From: Bacteroidota bacterium | GTDB taxonomy: Bacteria > Bacteroidota > Ignavibacteria > Tepidaquicellales > Tepidaquicellaceae | Length of the DNA: 64,000 bases | NCBI GenBank assembly: GCA_018266875.1 | Contig: JAFDZR010000014.1 | Location: 101,400 to 165,399, forward strand | Direction: 5' to 3' | Shown here: piece after piece, positions 57,369 to 64,000 of the stretch | Position numbering within the stretch: the stretch's first letter is position 1 | Layout of the letters: each line of letters begins with the position of its first letter | Notes under the pieces: generated by a model | The model's database searches: none | The model's input: only the letters and a program-made list of their open reading frames with translations | Told to the model about the DNA's origin: nothing | Program-made: the position numbers and the translations under genes

Positions 57369-59118
57369 GATATTCTTATTTTCATTTTCAATAATTTTTT
57401 TCAGTTCGGCAGAACTATCGAATTTAATTTCCGCCGCAAAGTCAGGAAATTCATTTAACGAAAGTGAATATTACGGATCAGACAAAGAATGGGTGGAAAG
57501 CAGACTTGCCTCAATGACACTGAGGGAAAAGATCGCACAGATGATCATTTCTTATTCAAACGGATATCTTCAGGACGAAAATTCACAGGAATTCGGCAGA
57601 TTAAGATTATTGACAGAAGATGAGAAGATTGGCGGTTTTATTTTTTTTAAGGGAAGTTCTGTTGAGGAATGCAAACTCATTAACAGACTTCAGGAATTTT
57701 CAGAGACTCCCCTTCTTATGTCAGCAGACTTTGAAAGAGGAACGAAAATGCGTCTGGATGACGGAAGTTTATTTCCTAACAACATGGCTCTTGGAGCAAC
57801 CCGAAATGCAGATCTCGCATATCAGATGGGATTTCAGATCGCAAAGGAATGCAGAGCAATAGGCATTCACCAGAATTACGCTCCTGTAATGGACATTAAC
57901 AACAATCCGGATAATCCGATCATAAATGTGAGGTCTTTCGGAGAGGACCCGGGTCTTGTATCAGAGCTTGGATCGGCTATGATAAAAGGACTTCAGGACG
58001 GCGGAATTATAGCGACTGCAAAACATTTTCCCGGTCATGGTGATACCGATATTGATTCACACAGTGATCTTCCCGTTCTGAATTTTTCCAGAGAAAGGCT
58101 TGACAATCTTGAGCTCATACCATTTAAAAATGCGGTCACAGCCGGAGTAAGATCAGTTATGATAGCTCATCTTTCACTTCCCTCAGTAGATGATGAACCG
58201 TTTCTTCCGGCTTCTCTTTCATCAAAGATCATTGACGGCATTCTGATTAAAGAAATGGGTTTCAAAGGTCTGGTTGTTACGGACGCTCTTAACATGGCAG
58301 GGGTTGTTAAACACTTTACTGCCGAAGAGGTAGCTTTAAAATGCGTAAACGCAGGAGTGGATCTTATTTTAATGCCGCAGGGAGAATCAAAGACCATTTC
58401 GGCAATAGAAAATGCCGTTAACAGCGGAAGTATTTCAGAAGAAAGAATAAACGAATCAGTCAGAAAAATTCTTAAAGCAAAGAGCTGGCTTAAACTTGAT
58501 CAAAACAAATACACTGATCCAAACAATGTTCCGGCTGCCGTAAATTCTGAAAAAGAAAAACAAATTTCTTCACAGATCGCCGACGAGTCAATTACACTTG
58601 TAATCAATAAAGATGATGTTATTCCATTCAAGAATTCTTCAGAAAAGAAATGCCTTGTAGTTTCTCTGAACAACGGGAATGAAAAAGCAAATTCGGATTA
58701 TTTTGTTTCTTATTTTGAGAAAAATAATTCGTTTAAAGAATCATTTTTATATGATATTTCCGGAGAAGTTACAAATCCGAACGAGATAATATCCGACGCA
58801 GCAAATTCAGATATTATAATAATACCGGTTTATGCAAAAGTAAAAATAAAGACAGGATCGGTCGGACTGCCCTCTTCACAGTTATCTCTTATAAATTCCC
58901 TGACTGCAACCGGAAAAAAGGTTGTGGTAATTTCTTTCGGGAATCCATATCTGATCCAGGGATTTCCTGATGTAGATTCATATATTTGCGCATATGCAGA
59001 CGCGGAATCATCAATTACTTCCGCTGTGAATGCTTTGAATGGAATTATTAAGTTCAAAGGTAAATTACCTGTATCTATAAGTCAGGAATTTAAATACGGA
59101 TATGGCATTACAAATTAA
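57346..59118 (+). CDS. Exported GH3 glycosidase (beta-N-acetylhexosaminidase-like)
   Basis: The 590-residue protein has a signal-like hydrophobic segment (about 8-30), then a GH3 barrel with [25 protein letters not shown] and the NagZ-type catalytic loop including [10 protein letters not shown] (Asp nucleophile). The KHFPGHG motif and length fit bacterial beta-N-acetylhexosaminidases that act on peptidoglycan or chitin fragments. A C-terminal domain (about 400-590) completes it. Signal and start overlap the slipin gene by 23 bp; the end overlaps the FG-GAP gene by 17 bp. Confidence 0.9.
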   Translation: MTRSKTIKIFLFSFSIIFFSSAELSNLISAAKSGNSFNESEYYGSDKEWVESRLASMTLREKIAQMIISYSNGYLQDENSQEFGRLRLLTEDEKIGGFIFFKGSSVEECKLINRLQEFSETPLLMSADFERGTKMRLDDGSLFPNNMALGATRNADLAYQMGFQIAKECRAIGIHQNYAPVMDINNNPDNPIINVRSFGEDPGLVSELGSAMIKGLQDGGIIATAKHFPGHGDTDIDSHSDLPVLNFSRERLDNLELIPFKNAVTAGVRSVMIAHLSLPSVDDEPFLPASLSSKIIDGILIKEMGFKGLVVTDALNMAGVVKHFTAEEVALKCVNAGVDLILMPQGESKTISAIENAVNSGSISEERINESVRKILKAKSWLKLDQNKYTDPNNVPAAVNSEKEKQISSQIADESITLVINKDDVIPFKNSSEKKCLVVSLNNGNEKANSDYFVSYFEKNNSFKESFLYDISGEVTNPNEIISDAANSDIIIIPVYAKVKIKTGSVGLPSSQLSLINSLTATGKKVVVISFGNPYLIQGFPDVDSYICAYADAESSITSAVNALNGIIKFKGKLPVSISQEFKYGYGITN

Positions 59119-61201
59119 AAAATCAGGATTCATATTTTTATTTTCAGCATTAACATTTTTTACATTATCATTTAATAATTCGTTTTCACAGCCGTTTGTC
59201 CAGCAGTTTGACGGAATAAATTTTAATCTTGCAGGCGGAAGTTCCTACGCGCCATTTAACGGCGGACAAAACAATGCGAGGATACAGTTTGTAGATATTG
59301 ACGGTGATAATGATCTTGACCTTTTTTCTTTTGACGCAGATACAACTCTTTACTTTTATCTGAACACCGGAAGCGCCCAGACACCTCAGTACAAACTTAT
59401 CACAAACAGATATCAGGGATTAAGTTTCAGAAACTGGTTTTACTTTTGCGATATTGACAATGACGGGGATTATGATCTGTTTACAGGCGGCGAACTCCAG
59501 TCGGTGAAATTTTACAGAAACACCGGTAATTCAACCAATCCGGTTTTTCAGCTTGAGATAAACGAACTTCGTTCATCTGGAGATACTGTAATTTACAGCG
59601 AGGCGAACTGCGTTCCTGTATTCTGTGATATTGATAATGACGGTGACAAGGATTTTTTTACGGGACAGTCACTCGGTACAATTACATATTACGAGAACAC
59701 AGGTTCCCCTACAAATTTTGTATTTACATTCAGGACCGATCTCTGGCAGAACCTTATAATTATTTCCCCGGCATTTGACAACAGACACGGCGCTAATTCA
59801 CTCGAATTTGTTGATATTGATAATGACAATGATTTTGATCTTTTCTGGGGGGATCTTTTTTCAAAGGGAATTTACTTTATAAGAAATGACGGAACTCCGT
59901 CACAGCCGAATGTAGTAATTGTTGATTCATTATATCCGCATAATCCTCCATACCTTTCACTGGGATTCAACTCTACGCGTTTCGTTGACATTGACAATGA
60001 CGGGGACAAGGATCTGTTCATATCCGTACTTTATCTTTCACAGAACAAGAACAATTTAACTTTTTACAGGAATGACGGAACCCAATCCAATCCTTTATTT
60101 ACAAGGATTACATCAAATTTCCTGAGAAATTTAGATGTCGGGGGAAGCGGAAATCCTGCTTTTGCAGATCTCGATAATGACGGAGACAAGGATCTGATCA
60201 TTGGAGGTGATTATTCCACACTGAGTTATTATAAAAACACAGGGAATGTATTTAATCCCGAGTTCACACTTCAGACTGATTCGCTCCCAATTATATCAGA
60301 GAGTTTTAATTATTCCCCTTCCTTTGCAGATCTGGATAATGACGGCGACCAGGATATGATCCTGGGAAGTTATCTCAGGGATTCACTTTGGTTTTTCAGG
60401 AATACAGGCACACCTGAGAATTTCAATTTTTCACTGGAAGCAAGAGGTTATCAGATCGGATTAACAACCCTGGGACAAAGTTCAACTCCGGCACTTGTGG
60501 ATATAGACGCGGACGGGGATTTTGACATGTTCATAGGCGGAACAAACGGCAGACTTATTTATTATGAAAATACCGGAACCCCGGCTGATTTTACATTTAC
60601 TTACGTTTCAAATTTTTATGCAAATATTGATGCAGGAGATGACAGCGTTCCGAGATTTACTGACATAGATAATGACGGCGATTATGATCTTTTTATAGGT
60701 AAACTTGACGGGCAGATCTCATTTTACAGAAACGAAGGCACAGCTCAGAATCCTGATTTTGTATTTCAGACAGACAGTTATCAGAATGTAAATGCTCATC
60801 AGAATGCCGCTCCGTTTTTTGTTGATATTAATAATGATAGTGATCCGGATTTATTTGTCGGGAATATAAAGGGAGGAATTTTCTTTTACAGAAATGATTT
60901 AGTTTCATCAGTTAAAACGATCAGTACTTCGGAACCTACATCCTTCAGACTTGAACAGAATTATCCAAACCCTTTCAATCCTTCCACTTCAATAAGGTTT
61001 GAGATAAATGAAAATACCGAAATTAATTTATCAGTATTTGACATTAACGGAAAGCTGGTTGAAGAATTATACAGCGGGAAGATAAACAAAGGCAGTTTTG
61101 AATATAATTTCAATGCTTCAGAATATTCAAGCGGTGTTTATTTCTGTACTTTGAAAAACGGAAGAAGTTTTCAGACAGTTAAAATGTTATATTTAAAGTA
61201 G
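59102..61201 (+). CDS. T9SS-exported FG-GAP/VCBS propeller protein
   Basis: The 699-residue protein has a signal peptide (about 1-29), then ten calcium-loop repeats of the form D[IL]D.DGD.D (for example DIDNDGDYDLF) spaced about 55 residues apart, and a T9SS type A sorting domain (615-699, NYPNPFNP). The repeats belong to the FG-GAP/VCBS family, which folds as beta-propellers with structural calcium. It is presumably a surface protein; no ligand is known. Its start overlaps the GH3 gene by 17 bp. Confidence 0.9.
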   Translation: MALQIKKSGFIFLFSALTFFTLSFNNSFSQPFVQQFDGINFNLAGGSSYAPFNGGQNNARIQFVDIDGDNDLDLFSFDADTTLYFYLNTGSAQTPQYKLITNRYQGLSFRNWFYFCDIDNDGDYDLFTGGELQSVKFYRNTGNSTNPVFQLEINELRSSGDTVIYSEANCVPVFCDIDNDGDKDFFTGQSLGTITYYENTGSPTNFVFTFRTDLWQNLIIISPAFDNRHGANSLEFVDIDNDNDFDLFWGDLFSKGIYFIRNDGTPSQPNVVIVDSLYPHNPPYLSLGFNSTRFVDIDNDGDKDLFISVLYLSQNKNNLTFYRNDGTQSNPLFTRITSNFLRNLDVGGSGNPAFADLDNDGDKDLIIGGDYSTLSYYKNTGNVFNPEFTLQTDSLPIISESFNYSPSFADLDNDGDQDMILGSYLRDSLWFFRNTGTPENFNFSLEARGYQIGLTTLGQSSTPALVDIDADGDFDMFIGGTNGRLIYYENTGTPADFTFTYVSNFYANIDAGDDSVPRFTDIDNDGDYDLFIGKLDGQISFYRNEGTAQNPDFVFQTDSYQNVNAHQNAAPFFVDINNDSDPDLFVGNIKGGIFFYRNDLVSSVKTISTSEPTSFRLEQNYPNPFNPSTSIRFEINENTEINLSVFDINGKLVEELYSGKINKGSFEYNFNASEYSSGVYFCTLKNGRSFQTVKMLYLK

Positions 61202-61260
61202 TTTTTATATTACTTATATTTATATCATAAAAAATAATTTTAATTTAAACTATATAAAAA

Positions 61261-63117
61261 ATGAAAAGTATATTTTACATATTACTTTTAGCTGCTGTTT
61301 TATTTGTAAATTTTTCAAATGAATCAAAAGCAGGTGACAGAAAAGTATTTATCGAGAGATTCACCAGTTCCACTTGCGGACCATGCGCCGCTAACAATCC
61401 TAGCCTGGATGCATTTTTAAATTCAGCGGATCCGAATAAAGTTGTTTCAATGAGTTATCATATGAACTGGCCGTCTCCGGGAAATGACCCTATGTATCTT
61501 GCAAATACCGCAGACAACAATACCAGAAGATCAAATTACGGAGTTAATGCAATTCCGGATTGGTTCTTTGACGGTCTTACAAGTATTTTCGGGGGCAGCG
61601 TATCCACCGTAACAAATCTTTTTAATGCCAGGGCTGATATTCTTTCACCGGTTACAATAATTCTATCCGAGACAAGGACCGGAAATACGGTTAACACCCA
61701 AGTTAAGATCTACTGTGAAACGGTACTTCCAAATCCAAATGCAACGGTACATTTTGTAATAGCTGAAAAGTTAGTACAGTATTCATTCCCGCCCGGGACA
61801 AACGGCGAGACATCATTCAAAGATGTTATGAGGAAAATGCTTCCAACAGGAATCGGTACTGCTGTAACACTGCTTCCGGGAAAAGTCATCACTTTGAACT
61901 ACTCATACCAGATAGAATCCTCATGGGATCCGAATCAGGTTCACAGCGTGGTATTTGTTCAGGGAGCTCCTCTGGAGATCCATAATGCAGCAACACTTAC
62001 AAACGATTTTAATTTATTCTCATCCCCTGCATACAGAGTCGTAAATCAGGGACAGACACAGAATGCGGATTACAAGGTACATATTCCTTCTGTAGCAGAC
62101 GGATATAACTCAGCAGTGACATTTACATCAGAGGTCATTCCTGCAACAGCCGGAATTACAGTTAATTTTAACAATGGAAATGTAATCAGTAATTTCCCTG
62201 ACTCACTCAATGTAAACGTGTCATCCAACGGTTCAGTAGCGAGCGGAGAATACAAAGTAGTTCTCACAGGAACCAGCGCTACCGGAAAAGTTCACAAGAC
62301 CATAATAAATTATCTGGTAAGAAGAAGTTACATAGTAACAGGCACAGACAGATTAAATCTAAGCTATAAAGTGGACGGCGTTAATTATACAACTTCAAGA
62401 GTTTTTACATGGGATCTGAATTCATCTCATACACTTGAGGCAATTTCACCTCAGACAGTCGGAAATTACAAATATATTTACAACAGCTGGACAAACGGAG
62501 GTTCGCAGACGCAGACAGTAAATATCAATACAACTGACGTTTCATACGCAGCGCTTTATGATGTACAGTTCAGACTTCTTGGACTTACAGAACCTGCCGG
62601 ATTACCGGTAACGATCTCAGGCGGAGTGGGCGGATATCACGATTCTGCATCAGTGCAGAATCTGACATTATCAGCACTGCAGGTAAATTTCAACGGAAAG
62701 ACATATTATTTCAACAGATGGGAAGGTCAGGGAGAAGGATCATACAGCGGACCGAATCCGGTCGCTCAGTTCCCGATGACTTCAGTAATAGTTGAAAAAG
62801 CTATTTATGATACAATAGATGTGGGAATTTCAAATTACAATTCGCTGGTACCGGAAAAATTCTCGTTATACCAGAATTATCCGAATCCATTCAATCCGAC
62901 AACGAACATCAGATTTGATATAGCGAAATCAACTTTCGCATCAATAACTGTTTATGACATGCTGGGCAAGGAAGTATCCACACTTGTAAATCAGGATCTG
63001 ACACCCGGTTCATATCAGCACACATTCAATGCAGGAAATTACCCGAGCGGAATATACTATTACAAGATTCAGACAGATTATTTTACAGATATAAAGAAGA
63101 TGATACTTATAAAATAA
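61261..63117 (+). CDS. Omp28-like T9SS protein with thioredoxin fold
   Basis: The 618-residue protein has a signal peptide (about 1-24), then an Omp28-like thioredoxin fold: FIERFTSSTCGPCAANNPSLD with Cys39 and Cys42, and GVNAIPDWFFDG. Two further beta-sandwich regions follow (about 290-515), and the end (534-618) is a T9SS type A sorting domain (NYPNPFNP, MILIK). The CxxC may be redox-active or structural. Known Omp28 relatives in Bacteroidota are surface proteins of unknown role. It is 59 bp after the FG-GAP gene. Confidence 0.88.
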   Translation: MKSIFYILLLAAVLFVNFSNESKAGDRKVFIERFTSSTCGPCAANNPSLDAFLNSADPNKVVSMSYHMNWPSPGNDPMYLANTADNNTRRSNYGVNAIPDWFFDGLTSIFGGSVSTVTNLFNARADILSPVTIILSETRTGNTVNTQVKIYCETVLPNPNATVHFVIAEKLVQYSFPPGTNGETSFKDVMRKMLPTGIGTAVTLLPGKVITLNYSYQIESSWDPNQVHSVVFVQGAPLEIHNAATLTNDFNLFSSPAYRVVNQGQTQNADYKVHIPSVADGYNSAVTFTSEVIPATAGITVNFNNGNVISNFPDSLNVNVSSNGSVASGEYKVVLTGTSATGKVHKTIINYLVRRSYIVTGTDRLNLSYKVDGVNYTTSRVFTWDLNSSHTLEAISPQTVGNYKYIYNSWTNGGSQTQTVNINTTDVSYAALYDVQFRLLGLTEPAGLPVTISGGVGGYHDSASVQNLTLSALQVNFNGKTYYFNRWEGQGEGSYSGPNPVAQFPMTSVIVEKAIYDTIDVGISNYNSLVPEKFSLYQNYPNPFNPTTNIRFDIAKSTFASITVYDMLGKEVSTLVNQDLTPGSYQHTFNAGNYPSGIYYYKIQTDYFTDIKKMILIK

Positions 63118-63162
63118 ATTTAACGAAAAGAGAAAGAATTTATAAACGTTAGTAGAATTAAT

Positions 63163-63199
63163 AACTTCCGGGGTCATAAGATCCCGGAAGTTTTTTTTT
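63163..63199 (+). terminator. Intrinsic terminator after the Omp28-like gene
   Basis: AACTTCCGGG/CCCGGAAGTT form a 10-bp stem around a short loop, then TTTTTTTTT. This ends the plus-strand set that begins at dusB. Confidence 0.95.
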
Positions 63200-63283
63200 G
63201 AGGAAAAGAGGAATTGAAGAACGGGAGAACGGCGGAGAAGCCGCAGGATTTAGACAGCGGCTGTATCAGAGACAGGAAGTTGA

Positions 63284-63461
63284 GCAACCTGAAGGTTGCT
63301 GCTACAATCTTTAACATTATTTGTCAGCTGCAGCTTATCATATTCACGGGCAGAAATTCTTAGGAACTGATCCCGTTGGTTTGAAGCAGCCGAAGTCTTA
63401 AAACTGCGGTGCAGTAAAGTGCCTGCCTCTCCCCGCAACCTAAAGGTTGCGCCTACAATTT
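63284..63461. repeat. Two copies of a short palindromic repeat
   Basis: Copies at 63284-63310 and 63435-63461 have the form GCAACCT(g/a)AAGGTTGC followed by CTACAAT. The core is a 7-bp perfect inverted repeat, and the flank is shared, so 23 of 27 positions match. The surrounding 63200-63597 has no convincing gene; it contains small hairpins such as GCGGAGAAGCCGC. Confidence 0.8.
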
Positions 63462-63597
63462 TCAAAAAAAATCCACATCTTCCCCGTATCTAGAATTCAC
63501 ATTATTTTTTATACCAAATATTGAAACCAATTCTCTTATTTTTAGTCTAAACAACATATACAGTTGCTATTTACTCAAATTAAAAAACCCTAAATCT

Positions 63598-64000
63598 ATG
63601 AAATCAAATATACTGCTTCTTTTATTTATCACTGTCCTTACTTCCGGTGTTAATGCACAGCCAGAAGCTGACGCTCACAAAATTGAATTCTGGAAATGGC
63701 ATCACAGTAACCCATCTATCGAGATCTCTTACGGAGTATCCGATATAAAATTCAGCGGAACTGATTATAAATTCGCTAATACAGGTCTGATCGAACTCAA
63801 CCTCGGATATACATACAGAAAGAAATCAGGTTTCGGGAAAAATATCTTAAAATATTATAACAGCTTTTTGTTCCTCAGCTTTAATTCCACTGATAACTCT
63901 GCCAAAAAAAATTCAAATGGTTTAAATTCTAACTTATGGAAATTCGGATTAGGCAATAAAAGCGGTTATGGCATATCTCTCGGCAGATCTGCTTCAATCC
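63598..64000 (+). CDS. Outer-membrane protein, truncated at the window edge
   Basis: The open frame from the ATG at 63598 runs to the end of the window (134 codons, no stop). A signal peptide (MKSNILLLLFITVLTSG...AQ) is followed by IEISYGVSDIKF, LIELNLGYTYRKK and FGLGNKSGYGISLG, which look like barrel strands. Family and end cannot be judged from this fragment. Confidence 0.75.
   Translation, partial: MKSNILLLLFITVLTSGVNAQPEADAHKIEFWKWHHSNPSIEISYGVSDIKFSGTDYKFANTGLIELNLGYTYRKKSGFGKNILKYYNSFLFLSFNSTDNSAKKNSNGLNSNLWKFGLGNKSGYGISLGRSASI

Noticed and set aside
63250-63465. 71-residue minus-strand frame spanning the palindromic repeats
   Set aside because: It runs through the repeats and hairpins, so its open frame is a by-product.

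Overview
The window looks like an ordinary chromosomal segment of an AT-rich member of the Ignavibacteria (Bacteroidota/Chlorobi side). The main reason is four secreted proteins that end in a type IX secretion (T9SS) type A sorting domain with the NYPNPFNP signature typical of that group. Supporting signs are promoter-like TAnnTTTG elements, many genes without a Shine-Dalgarno sequence, frequent TTG starts, and Bacteroidota-type families (low-affinity iron permease, lmo0937, DUF6600, Omp28-like). No rRNA, CRISPR array, phage or insertion sequence was seen. One tRNA gene, tRNA-Gly(CCC), is present.

Layout. 0.1-3.6 kb: two secreted proteins on the minus strand. 4.1-10.4 kb: a five-gene YejABEF-type peptide ABC importer with two separate ATPases. 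10.4-13.9 kb: queF, a UDP-xylose-synthase-like gene, rmlC/rmlA and a small lipoprotein. 14.1-18.8 kb: a small FG-GAP membrane protein, tRNA-Gly, a SerB-SerA fusion, SerC and threonine aldolase, together a serine/glycine block. 18.9-23.2 kb: gyrA, two small ORFs, a PPP-type phosphatase and a DCC protein. 23.3-29.2 kb: metG-folP-copA-methyltransferase, tightly coupled. 29.2-32.5 kb: a three-gene glycan operon (GT-C, epimerase, GT2). 32.8-37.7 kb: cupin, a 14-repeat YCF48 T9SS protein, glutamate dehydrogenase and an HNH endonuclease whose reading frame is broken at its second codon. 38-43.4 kb: aldehyde dehydrogenase, GNAT, an unrecognised 566-residue Rossmann protein and an orphan nuoM. 43.9-49.1 kb: a second dockerin-tailed secreted protein, a repeat/hairpin region and a GT4-GH130 pair. 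49.4-55.2 kb: an all-minus envelope cluster with outer-membrane proteins, DUF4382 and DUF6600 lipoproteins, a low-affinity iron permease, a 49-residue lmo0937 protein and two paralogous NarL-type regulators with an unusual receiver residue. 55.5-63.1 kb: dusB, a slipin, a GH3 glycosidase and an FG-GAP T9SS protein (last three overlapping or close), then an Omp28-like T9SS protein. 63.1-64 kb: a terminator, palindromic repeats and a truncated outer-membrane gene.

The most unusual features are the envelope-stress-like cluster with its twin atypical regulators, the SerB-SerA fusion beside SerC and LtaE, a shared C-terminal dockerin-like module in two exported proteins that lack the T9SS domain, the GT4-(alpha/alpha)-GH130 pair, and the start-codon frameshift in the HNH gene. 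None is proven to be a new system. All function calls come from reading motifs; no search was run.
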